A stretch of 27,276 bases of DNA from NCBI GenBank assembly GCA_900541495.1, contig UQKC01000034.1, forward strand, positions 1 through 27,276. The letters are read 5' to 3'. Shown here in pieces: positions 15,006 to 23,023 of this stretch (within the stretch, counting starts at the first letter, position 1; every line of letters starts with the position of its first letter). The notes under the pieces were generated by a model that saw nothing but the letters and a program-made list of their open reading frames with translations, searched no databases and had not been told where the DNA came from. The stretch is from an uncultured Ruminococcus sp. Lineage in GTDB: Bacteria > Bacillota > Clostridia > Oscillospirales > Ruminococcaceae. The translations under genes and the position numbers were made by a program.

Positions 15006-17900
15006 ATGACGGGATTTTTCAGAACTGTACTAAATATGAGCATAACGGGCGCATACATCGCCGCTGCAATAATTATCCTGCGCATCGCAATGAAAAAGCT
15101 GCCGAAAAAATATTCGTATCTGCTCTGGGCGATACTTGGAATACGCCTTTTGTGTCCGTTTTCCTTTTCATCGGCAGTGAGTATTTTCAACGTACTCGTT
15201 CCCGAAAAGCCTGCGATAACCTCGGGGCAGATGGAGTTTATCCCGAATGATATTGAATATGCCGCAGAGCCAAGGATAACAGTTTCCGTTCCTCCCGTGA
15301 ATAATGCTATAAATGAACAGCTTCCGCCTGCACAGCCGTCTGTCAGTGCAAATCCGATGCAGATCGCAATGGCTGTCGGAGCGTATATATGGGCGTTCGG
15401 AACGCTTGCAATGGCAGTTTATACGGCGGTTTCATATACTTCCGTCAGGAAAAAGGTGAGGAATGCGAAGCTTTCGGACGGCAATGTTTACACCTGCGAA
15501 AGCATCGAAACGCCGTTCGTTTTTGGTCTGATAAAGCCGAGGATATATCTTCCCGAAAACATCTCCGCCGAGGACAGACCTTACATAATCGCACACGAAC
15601 AGACCCATATCGACCGAAAGGACTATATCGTGAAGCTTATCGCAATGGCGGCACTCTGCATTCACTGGTTCAACCCGATGGTGTGGCTTTCCTATCGGCT
15701 CATGACAAAGGATATGGAGCTTTCCTGCGATGAAAAGGCACTTGGGAGCTTTGATACCGATGTGAAAAAGGCGTATGCGAACGCACTTCTCAATATCTCG
15801 CTCAAACAAAACAGACTTTCCCTCGGCGGCGTTCTCAGCTTTGGCGAAAGCAATATAAAAAGCCGCATAAAGGGCGTTCTCGGTGCGAAAAAACCGAAGG
15901 TCATCGCCATTGTCTCAGCGGTCATCGCAGTTGTTGCCGCCGCAGTCTGTCTGCTTACAAATGCGGTGAAAAATGACAACAGCTTCGAGCCTATACCGAA
16001 CGGAATTTACGTCACGGATAAGCTTCTGTACACTTCGCCTTACAAGGACTCCTACTTTGGTGATAACAACGGCTTGACTTACGAAATAAAGGACGGAACG
16101 CTCACGATATCGGGCGAGAATATGGTGCATACATACAAGCTTTCCGAGTCTATGGAGATACCTTTCACCGATGAAGAATGGGACAGCACATACAACAGCA
16201 TGGAGGGCATCGGCTGGGAGGACGGAGCAAAGCATCTTTCCGACTGCAAAAACAAATACTGTGCCGAAATTCTCACCGATAAGGACGGCGGCATTGACAG
16301 CTATATTTTTGTAATGGACGGTGAGCTTTGGTATGTACAATACGGCTGGGAGATATATCGGCTCAAAACCGCTGACAGCAATGCTTCGGAAAAATACACC
16401 CAGCCGACAGATGCGGCAAGAGCCTATCTCAACGGAAAAAGCGTTCCCGATGATGATATTTTCACGCTCACTGTTCAGCAGGACAGCTTTTTCCACGAGG
16501 CTTGGAAATACACCTTGCCGCCGCTTTCGGAGCAGTACAATGTGAACGAAAATGACAGCATTGTTGAGGTTTTTGCGGAGTACAGGCTTGACGAAATTTT
16601 CGTGCAGTCATATATCATCGCCGCCGCAAACGAAAACGGCTTCCGTATCGTTGACGAGGTTAATTATTCGCCCCGACAGTTTACGGCAACGATCTCCGAG
16701 GTCGGCGGCAATGAACAGATAACGGGCTATGAATGGCAGGAGTATGTCATTATACCGAATGAAAATTCGGGAATTTTCAAGGCAAACGAACCTGCTGTCG
16801 TTTACAGCCGCTCCCTCATCGGAAATAATTTAGCCAATGTCGGGGACAGCGTGACCGTTGAGTACGGCGGCGAACCCGTGAGCGATATCGGTTTTGAACA
16901 GCCTGCATATTTCCTCACGATGACACTGAATGACGAAGAACCCGAGGACGTTTCCGATGATGACATAGTTGATGAGCCTGCTTTCGTACATACACATTTA
17001 CAGCAGATATCATTAAAACGTCAGATAGTTTTCCCCGATGAATACGGCGGATACAATTTTGTCGGAAGTGCAGAGATAGTTGACATTCGCTTTTCCGTTC
17101 CCAAGGACTGGGTCGCTGACGGATACGGCTTATTTATGCTCGGCGACAAAAAAATGCTTGAACAGAATGTCGTTTATCCCGACAGCTGCGGAATTATGAC
17201 CGAGAGCTTTTTGACGGATATGGTTTCGGGACGTGAGATACAAAAGCTTGACGAGAAATACGGCGGTGATAACGACCCATACAGCTATTATATCCACACC
17301 TCAATGGAGGATCATGACGGCGTATATGACACGCATTATTTCGTTGTTCACCAAAACGGATATTACGCAGTATTCAGCTTCCGCAGCGGTGAAGAATTCA
17401 GCTTTTCCGAAGCGGAGGATATTCTCAGAACGGTCAGCATCATACCCGTTCACACGGTCATTGACATAAATGCGATGCAGAATATCACGGTGGAAATGCC
17501 GATAGTAACACTTAACGCAGACGGAACTGTTACTTCGGACGATGAGAACGGAACGGCTATGATCTCGTTCAGAATGCCTGCCGAATGGACACCTATAGAC
17601 AGCTCGGGATATTATTACGGCAAGCCGATATTCAGGATAAACAGCGTTTACAATGCTGTCGAAGATCGGGACTATTCTTTTCTCGCCGGTGATGATGATA
17701 AAGTCATAGACGAAACAACGGACGCTGACGGCTTTGACGATATGGTGCATAAGGAATCCTACGGCACGGAAATTTATGAATATATCATAACAAGGAACGG
17801 TCTGAGTGCGGATATCAGATTTTATGCAGATGAGAGCCTTACCGAAGAGGTGCGCAGTGCAATAGTGAAAAGCATAAGTCTTGAACGCTCACCAACGTAA
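15006..17900 (+). CDS. BlaR1-family M56 metalloprotease with a long multi-domain ectodomain
   Basis: ATG 15006 follows AAAGGTG by six bases and gives 964 residues; the GTG at 14997 overlaps that site. Membrane spans lie at about 8-28, 38-62, 118-142 and 299-320. The M56 core has AHEQTHIDRKD with the zinc site H197-E198-x-x-H201, WFNPMVW, and ELSCDEKAL with E238. Residues 321-964 are outside. A lipocalin-like opening (NGIYVTDKLLY...TYEIKDGTLTISG, 332-450) is followed by a segment at 555-640 like DUF3221 OB domains (FTATISEV, GDSVTVEYGG). Two related modules (about 685-815 and 848-960) each begin with FSVPKDW/FRMPAEW. I see no class D beta-lactamase SxxK/SxV/KTG set, which classical BlaR1 uses to sense beta-lactams. 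It is thus a zinc protease sensor for another signal. Classical BlaR1 is near 600 residues. Confidence 0.9.
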   Translation: MTGFFRTVLNMSITGAYIAAAIIILRIAMKKLPKKYSYLLWAILGIRLLCPFSFSSAVSIFNVLVPEKPAITSGQMEFIPNDIEYAAEPRITVSVPPVNNAINEQLPPAQPSVSANPMQIAMAVGAYIWAFGTLAMAVYTAVSYTSVRKKVRNAKLSDGNVYTCESIETPFVFGLIKPRIYLPENISAEDRPYIIAHEQTHIDRKDYIVKLIAMAALCIHWFNPMVWLSYRLMTKDMELSCDEKALGSFDTDVKKAYANALLNISLKQNRLSLGGVLSFGESNIKSRIKGVLGAKKPKVIAIVSAVIAVVAAAVCLLTNAVKNDNSFEPIPNGIYVTDKLLYTSPYKDSYFGDNNGLTYEIKDGTLTISGENMVHTYKLSESMEIPFTDEEWDSTYNSMEGIGWEDGAKHLSDCKNKYCAEILTDKDGGIDSYIFVMDGELWYVQYGWEIYRLKTADSNASEKYTQPTDAARAYLNGKSVPDDDIFTLTVQQDSFFHEAWKYTLPPLSEQYNVNENDSIVEVFAEYRLDEIFVQSYIIAAANENGFRIVDEVNYSPRQFTATISEVGGNEQITGYEWQEYVIIPNENSGIFKANEPAVVYSRSLIGNNLANVGDSVTVEYGGEPVSDIGFEQPAYFLTMTLNDEEPEDVSDDDIVDEPAFVHTHLQQISLKRQIVFPDEYGGYNFVGSAEIVDIRFSVPKDWVADGYGLFMLGDKKMLEQNVVYPDSCGIMTESFLTDMVSGREIQKLDEKYGGDNDPYSYYIHTSMEDHDGVYDTHYFVVHQNGYYAVFSFRSGEEFSFSEAEDILRTVSIIPVHTVIDINAMQNITVEMPIVTLNADGTVTSDDENGTAMISFRMPAEWTPIDSSGYYYGKPIFRINSVYNAVEDRDYSFLAGDDDKVIDETTDADGFDDMVHKESYGTEIYEYIITRNGLSADIRFYADESLTEEVRSAIVKSISLERSPT

Positions 17901-17923
17901 ATATCGTGTTTTGAATAAAGTTC

Positions 17924-17967
17924 AGCACCTCGGCATTGCAGTAAAATGCACTGCCGAGGTGCTTTTT
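17924..17967 (+). terminator. Intrinsic terminator of BlaI/BlaR1 operon 1
   Basis: AGCACCTCGGCA (17924-17935) pairs perfectly with TGCCGAGGTGCT (17952-17963) and is followed by TTTT. It lies 24 bases after the TAA of the BlaR1-type gene. Confidence 0.92.
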
Positions 17968-17978
17968 GTGTAATACTC

Positions 17979-18140
17979 AGAACCTGTCTTCATAAGCATA
18001 TGCACACGTCTTTTCGGCAAATTTTGCTGCATACTGCGTTAAAAATCCTTGCTGTGCGGCAGCACGCCGGCGGATTTTTGCCTTGTCTGCAACAAATTAT
18101 GCTCGAAAATCCGCATACATTTCTTATGAAGACAGGTTCT
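17979..18140. mobile_element. Palindromic MITE-like element, 162 bp
   Basis: The ends are a perfect 18-bp inverted repeat: AGAACCTGTCTTCATAAG at 17979-17996 and its reverse complement at 18123-18140. Inside, the two arms continue to resemble each other's complement (for example TCTTTTCG, then TTGCTGCA against TTGTTGCA, then AAAAATCC), so almost the whole element could fold into one long imperfect hairpin. It has no coding capacity. No clear target-site duplication is seen at the borders, so the exact ends are uncertain. It sits between the terminator of one operon and the promoter of the next, where it is tolerated. Confidence 0.65.
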
Positions 18141-18199
18141 AAACACCAATAAAACTATAGACAAAAATTTATTTAATAATTCTATAATAAAATTTCTTT

Positions 18200-18373
18200 A
18201 AATAGGTTGACAAATGACTACCAATGTGTTATTATATTGGTAATATTAAACACCAAAAAAATACAGAAAAAGTCTGTGCCGGAATCATTATATTTAGAGG
18301 TGACCTTAAGATTGTCGGCTTGATTTTTTTTAATTTCAAATGGTGTTTACTATAAATAATTGTCAACCTATTT
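18200..18373 (+). promoter_or_regulatory. Promoter, operator and structured leader of BlaI/BlaR1 operon 2
   Basis: TTGACA (18206-18211) and TATTAT (18230-18235) form a promoter with an 18-base gap. A perfect dyad TACCAAT-N10-ATTGGTA (18219-18242) covers the -10 box and is the best candidate BlaI operator. The leader is about 150 bases long. It holds a possible hairpin (GCCGGAATC near 18279-18287 with GATTGTCGGC at 18310-18319) followed by eight T's (18324-18331), which looks like an attenuator. A perfect 14-bp inverted repeat, AAATAGGTTGACAA at 18200-18213 and its complement at 18360-18373, brackets the whole region. TAAACACCA occurs at 18140, at 18247 and inverted at 18341-18349. Confidence 0.55.
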
Positions 18374-18390
18374 TTTTGTGGGAGGATAAA

Positions 18391-18774
18391 ATGGAAGAAA
18401 AAACGAAACTTTCTTCATCTGAATGGAAAATAATGTCCCTGCTCTGGGAGAATGAACCGCTCACAATTATGCAGATAACAGCCGCACTCAACGATGAAAC
18501 GGGCTGGTCGAAACATACCGTCATAACGCTCCTCAAACGAATGGAGGAGAAAAAAGCGGTCAGCTTTGAGCAGATCGGGAACGCAAAGCACTTTTTTACC
18601 ATTATAAAGCGTGAAGATGTTGCCGTTGCCGAAACGCAGTCGTTCCTCGAAAGGATTTATCGGGGCAGCATCGGAATGATGGTGAACTCGATGATAGATC
18701 AGAATGCGCTGTCAAAGGAGGATATTGATGAGCTTTATGATATCCTGAAAAAAGCGGAGGAAAACCAAAAATGA
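18391..18774 (+). CDS. BlaI/MecI-family transcriptional repressor (operon 2)
   Basis: ATG 18391 follows GGGAGG by five bases; the frame is open upstream to 18340, but that part belongs to the leader. The 127-residue product has the BlaI/MecI winged helix: LSSSEWKIMSLLWENEPLTI, then DETGWSKHTVITLLKRMEEK and the wing KKAVSFEQIGNAKHFFTII. The C-terminal helices (QSFLERIYRGSIGMMVNSMI) include a likely dimer interface. It overlaps the BlaR1-type gene by four bases (ATGA), so the two are translationally coupled. It resembles the repressor of operon 1 only at family level, and the operator-like dyads before the two operons differ, which suggests separate regulons. Confidence 0.93.
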   Translation: MEEKTKLSSSEWKIMSLLWENEPLTIMQITAALNDETGWSKHTVITLLKRMEEKKAVSFEQIGNAKHFFTIIKREDVAVAETQSFLERIYRGSIGMMVNSMIDQNALSKEDIDELYDILKKAEENQK

Positions 18775-20732
18775 CCGAAGCTGTTATATCATCATCGATA
18801 CTGATAGCGATAATGATCCTTATACGAACGCTCTTCAAGGGAAAACTCAGAAGCTCCGTGCGCTATGCGTTGTGGCTGATAGCGGCTGCAAGACTGATGC
18901 TCCCGTTCGGATTGCTGCAAAGTCCCATAAGCGTGATGAACGCCGCCGAAACGGTGATAAGCGTGAACCAAGCCGATGAGAGCGTTCAGCCGACCGAAGC
19001 CGAGCTTTACATACCCGAAAGCGTTGCGGAGCAGACTTTGAACGAAGCTTCGCCGATGAATGTGGAAAAGGCTTCACCGAAAGAGGTCTGGACTGCTGTG
19101 CGGAGAGCCGTAACTGCGGTAATGCTTCTGTGGTTCTGCGCGGTAAATGTCAGATTTTATCTTTTACTGCGGAAAAACAGAAAAACGTTCGCTTATGACG
19201 CTCCGCTCCGCATCTATACGACGGAAAAACATACATCGCCGTGCATTTTCGGACTTTTCCGACCGTGTATTTACATACCCGAAAGCTCTGCGACGGACAG
19301 CGAAGCGGTGGAATACATCGTTGCGCATGAGGTGTGTCATTACCGCCACGGCGACCTGATCTGGACGGTGCTTCGGTATGTACTGCTGGCGGTCTACTGG
19401 TTCGACCCGTTTGTGTGGGCGGCAGCTGTTCTTTCAAAGCGTGACTGCGAGTGTGCCTGCGATGAAGCCGCAATAAAAATGCTCGGCGAGGAGCGGCGTT
19501 TTCGCTACGGAAAGGCTCTAATCGACCTTATTCCGCTGAAAAATTCGGAAAGCCTCGGGATAGCTTCGACCTCGATGGCTTCGGGGAAAAAGGTGCTGAA
19601 AGAGCGTATGAAATTTATCGCCGCAAGACCCGTGAACAAAGCTTCGGCGGTCATAGCGGCAATGGCTGTGACAGTTCTGACAGTCGGAGGTACGTTCACC
19701 TCGGCGCAGGCGGCGGAAAAGCCGATAGTTTCGGCCGAAACCGGTATCAACGAAGCCGATGACGGCAGGATAACTGCGCAGGTCACGGACAAAAACGGTG
19801 CAGTTCACGAGCTTATATATTTTCCTGCGCCCGATGGCTTTGAACCGTATATTTATATGGACGAAGCATCCTCGGCAAAAGAGATTACTTACAGCGAAAG
19901 TGAATTTGCACGATTTTTAAGCGAAGCGGCTTTCTCGGCGGCTGATCTGAGCCTTGAAGATGAGAGCTTTTCGCTGAACAAATGGGATAACACCGATGCC
20001 TTTTCATCGATATGCAAAGCGTTGGAGGAAAGCAGCTTCGATAGTGTTTATGATTTTGAAAGGACGGATAAAACCGCTTCGCTGAGTCTTTCACGTGCGA
20101 ACGGAGGATTTTCTTCAATGCTCGATATCGAAATATACAAGGTCGGCGGAAGCTTCACTGCACTGATGGTCAGTGATGACTTTAGCAGGCTAACAAGTCT
20201 TGTGACGGGCGGAACGATCCCGACAGAAGAGGAGCTTTTTGAAGCTTATGCCGAAAGCTCGCATTTTGAAGCCGCTTTTGACGGTGAAAGGCTCTGCAAT
20301 GCTCTTGCCGCTCTTGCGGACGGAGAAGCTTCTTATTCCGAATTCGGGTCGGACAGCTTTTCTGCCGAGATCAGCGAAAAGCTTGATGTTATCGGAAAGA
20401 TCCCGCAAGGCTACGTTCAGTGCGAACTCAGGAATATCGTTTTCGCAGTTCCGAGCGACGGCAGTCTGAACAGTATAGGCGGAAGCGTTTTATGGCAGAA
20501 CGGAAACGGAAATTTCAGCATTTCCGAGAGCAGAAAAGCCGTTCCCGACAATGCGGAGAAAACCGTCGGAACATTCGGCAAAAACGCCTGTGAGCTTTAT
20601 GTTGGAGCGGAAAATGCAGTGCTGTTCTTTTCGGACAGCGAGGGGAAAAGCTATTCCGCCTCGGCAGGGTATTCGTCCGATACGGAAAAGGACACCGCAC
20701 TGAAAATTCTTGGCAGCATACACTTGAAATGA
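18771..20732 (+). CDS. BlaR1-family M56 metalloprotease (operon 2)
   Basis: This 653-residue protein overlaps the repressor gene by ATGA. Membrane spans lie at about 4-20, 31-50, 112-132 and 291-312. The M56 zinc protease core has VAHEVCHYRHGD with H186-E187-x-x-H190, YWFDPFVW (209-216) and DCECACDEAA with E227. The ectodomain (about 320-653) starts with GRITAQVTDKNGAVHELIYF and later has TEEELFEAYAESSHFEA and the tail ALKILGSIHLK. No class D beta-lactamase motifs are visible. The same ectodomain type, without the protease part, appears in the last gene of this operon (25009-27207). By family, ligand binding outside would switch on the cytoplasm-facing protease and relieve BlaI repression. 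The actual ligand is unknown. Confidence 0.92.
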   Translation: MTEAVISSSILIAIMILIRTLFKGKLRSSVRYALWLIAAARLMLPFGLLQSPISVMNAAETVISVNQADESVQPTEAELYIPESVAEQTLNEASPMNVEKASPKEVWTAVRRAVTAVMLLWFCAVNVRFYLLLRKNRKTFAYDAPLRIYTTEKHTSPCIFGLFRPCIYIPESSATDSEAVEYIVAHEVCHYRHGDLIWTVLRYVLLAVYWFDPFVWAAAVLSKRDCECACDEAAIKMLGEERRFRYGKALIDLIPLKNSESLGIASTSMASGKKVLKERMKFIAARPVNKASAVIAAMAVTVLTVGGTFTSAQAAEKPIVSAETGINEADDGRITAQVTDKNGAVHELIYFPAPDGFEPYIYMDEASSAKEITYSESEFARFLSEAAFSAADLSLEDESFSLNKWDNTDAFSSICKALEESSFDSVYDFERTDKTASLSLSRANGGFSSMLDIEIYKVGGSFTALMVSDDFSRLTSLVTGGTIPTEEELFEAYAESSHFEAAFDGERLCNALAALADGEASYSEFGSDSFSAEISEKLDVIGKIPQGYVQCELRNIVFAVPSDGSLNSIGGSVLWQNGNGNFSISESRKAVPDNAEKTVGTFGKNACELYVGAENAVLFFSDSEGKSYSASAGYSSDTEKDTALKILGSIHLK

Positions 20733-20746
20733 AAGGAAAATGACAG

Positions 20747-21829
20747 ATGAAACTTAAAAGAAAGCTCATCGCTGCGCTGGCGGCTTCGGTAATGCTGACA
20801 GCCTGCGGAGCGGAAGAAAAAGTGGAAACTTCCGAAACGCAGACTGCACCCGTGCAGACGACCGCAACAGCAATACAGACAACCAAAGCCGCAGTCAAAA
20901 CGATAAAGCCGCTCTCGCCGATGAAAAGTCACGCTTACTATCAGGACGAAAGCTTTTCGGTGACGGTTTCGCTCGATGACCTCAGAGCGTCGCTTTACTA
21001 TCCCGATGCGGTCGCGGAAATGGGCATAAATCCCGATATGTTTGCTGTCGATATGACGATAAAGGTAAAAAATATCTCGCAGGAGGAACAGAGCTTCGAC
21101 AGTTCAAAACTTGCGCTCCTTGCAGGCGAAGATATGCTCTATATGTTCGGAGCAAAGGACGAAAAAGCCGATGATATCAAGTCGGGCAAGACAGTTACGC
21201 TCAGTCTGAAAGCACTTTGCAGTTTACAGCAGGCAAGGGTGATATCGGGCGTTTCCTATGACGGCGAGCTGCTCGAAACGGGTGAGAATTTTTACCCCGA
21301 AGATTTCACGGAGATCATCAATATCCAGAGCGATGAGAACGTAAAGACCTATCTTTACAAGCAGTTTTATCTGCGCTCGGGTGACGGCTATCACATGATG
21401 GCATGCTCGGGGCCTGCCGCGATAAGCGCATATTTCATAGGCAGGGTCGGCGAAAACGATGAGTATTTCGCTATCGAATATACCGTCACTGACCGAAGCG
21501 ACTATGCACTTCTCATCGACCCGAACAAATACAGTGCAAATTTCTGCTATGACAATTCGGACAGCTTTGACCCAAACTCAAAAGCCGTTTATATCAGCAC
21601 TGATGAGGAGCTTATGTATAAGCCAAAGGAGGAGGGCGCAGTAAGCGGCATCGGCACGGTCTATGCGCTGCCCGATTTTATGTGTACATATCCCGACGGC
21701 GAAACGCGATTTACCGTTCTTTACAGCGTCAGCGGACACATAACGGAGGTGATGCTGAAATGCGGAAGCCGTGATGAGCCTTGCTTTGCGGAATATGACA
21801 GCGTTACGATAGATCACTGCGACTACTAA
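20747..21829 (+). CDS. Lipoprotein with DUF4352-like beta domains (paralogue of the next gene)
   Basis: Starting 14 bases after the BlaR1-type gene, behind AAAGGA, it encodes 360 residues. A lipoprotein signal ends LTAC with lipid-bearing C20. A Thr-rich linker (about 25-60) follows. The rest reads as two beta-sandwich domains: one with SLDDLRASLYYPDAVAEM and VDMTIKVKNISQEEQSFDSS (about 70-180), and another with DEYFAIEYTVTDRSDYALLI (about 225-355). The pattern of an alternating-strand stretch followed by V(K/E)N(I/L)(S/T)xExxSF is typical of DUF4352/telomeric-repeat-like Ig domains in Bacillota lipoproteins. It should be on the outer face of the membrane. The function is unknown, and its operon suggests induction by the BlaR1 signal. 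Confidence 0.8.
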   Translation: MKLKRKLIAALAASVMLTACGAEEKVETSETQTAPVQTTATAIQTTKAAVKTIKPLSPMKSHAYYQDESFSVTVSLDDLRASLYYPDAVAEMGINPDMFAVDMTIKVKNISQEEQSFDSSKLALLAGEDMLYMFGAKDEKADDIKSGKTVTLSLKALCSLQQARVISGVSYDGELLETGENFYPEDFTEIINIQSDENVKTYLYKQFYLRSGDGYHMMACSGPAAISAYFIGRVGENDEYFAIEYTVTDRSDYALLIDPNKYSANFCYDNSDSFDPNSKAVYISTDEELMYKPKEEGAVSGIGTVYALPDFMCTYPDGETRFTVLYSVSGHITEVMLKCGSRDEPCFAEYDSVTIDHCDY

Positions 21830-21841
21830 AAGGGGTAAAAA

Positions 21842-23023
21842 ATGAGAAAAAGATTTGCATTCGCTTTTGCCGCTTCGCTTGTTCTGATGTGCGGCTGTAC
21901 GGATAAAAGCGGCTCGGAAGAAAATACGGAAACAGCCTCGGAAACGGTCATTGCTTCTGCTTTGACGGAAACTTCTGTTACGTCCGAAAGTACGACAGTG
22001 ATCTTTGCGAAAACAGAACCTACAGTGACCGAAACGGAGCCGCCGCAGACGGAAACGCCCGAGCTCAAGGAAAATCAGCTCGAATTCCGCAGCATAAATA
22101 TAGCCGTGCTTATGGAATTCACGGGTGCAGAGCCGCTCAATTACTATCCGAATGCAGTGAAGCTGGCAAAATACAGCGAGGACGATTATGTTCTCCACGC
22201 CGTTTTCACGGTCGAAAATCTCACCTACGAAAGCTTTGACTTCATTCCGCAGAAAATGATACTCCACGGGCGTGATTACGGTTCGTCATTTGTGATGCAG
22301 CCGATAACGGAGAATGATACGGGGCTTGTTTCATCGGACGGATTTTACACTATCGAACCCGATGAAAGCGTCAGCTTTAAGATAGATTTTGTCGGGGACA
22401 GGAAATGCATCAAATACGCCGACAAGATATCCTATAACCCCGATATGCATTTTTATACGAATAACATCGATGCCGACGGGCTGAATAATGTTTCCGTTGC
22501 ATCTGTTGTTGAGATAGAGGACAGGATAACGGTGAGAAACGCCGTGCAAAAGGCACTTGAGATCACCGAGAATGAACCTCTGCCGTTCCAATTCGTCCCG
22601 TCCGACGGCGACTGTCAGATCAATACCGAGAAAAATTCCTATTGCTTCACGGTCGAAAAGGTTCGCCCCGAAGGCTATGTCATCGATTATATCAGGATAA
22701 AGCTGAAAATCGCTTCGCTCACGGGCAAGGCAGACACCTTTGAGCCGAATGGATTCAAACTCGTCAGCTCCGACGGGAAAAGCGATGTGCCGCTTTACTG
22801 GAGCTTTGATGAATCACTCGTGCAAACGCCGAAGATAAACAAAGAAATAACCGTCAACGGCGAGAATGTGACGCTTTATGATTATCCGTTCGGGCTTTAC
22901 CTGAATCCGGACGGAACGGCTGAATACGATATATATTTCAGATACAAAGAGGGCAAAGATTATGAGAGCTTTAATTATGAGGGTAAAAACGACAGCTTTT
23001 GTGAGAGGATAGAAACAGAATGA
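21842..23023 (+). CDS. Lipoprotein with DUF4352-like beta domains (paralogue of the previous gene)
   Basis: ATG 21842 lies 12 bases after the previous stop, behind AAAGGGG. The 393-residue product has a lipoprotein signal ending MCGC with C19 as the likely lipid site, then a long Thr/Glu-rich linker (22-75). A first beta domain has YYPNAVKLAKYSEDDYVLHA and VFTVENLTYESFDFIP, which line up with YYPDAVAEM and VKNISQEEQSF of the preceding gene. A second domain (about 255-385) has DYIRIKLKIASLTGKADTFE and ends with a charged tail. The two genes are thus a tandem duplication that has diverged strongly. The stop overlaps the start of the next gene (ATGA), which indicates coupled translation. Confidence 0.8.
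   Translation: MRKRFAFAFAASLVLMCGCTDKSGSEENTETASETVIASALTETSVTSESTTVIFAKTEPTVTETEPPQTETPELKENQLEFRSINIAVLMEFTGAEPLNYYPNAVKLAKYSEDDYVLHAVFTVENLTYESFDFIPQKMILHGRDYGSSFVMQPITENDTGLVSSDGFYTIEPDESVSFKIDFVGDRKCIKYADKISYNPDMHFYTNNIDADGLNNVSVASVVEIEDRITVRNAVQKALEITENEPLPFQFVPSDGDCQINTEKNSYCFTVEKVRPEGYVIDYIRIKLKIASLTGKADTFEPNGFKLVSSDGKSDVPLYWSFDESLVQTPKINKEITVNGENVTLYDYPFGLYLNPDGTAEYDIYFRYKEGKDYESFNYEGKNDSFCERIETE

Noticed and set aside
16016..17900. A penicillin-binding sensor domain in the first BlaR1
   Set aside because: Isolated SxxK triplets occur by chance, but no ordered SxxK / SxV or SxN / KTG set with the expected spacing is visible.
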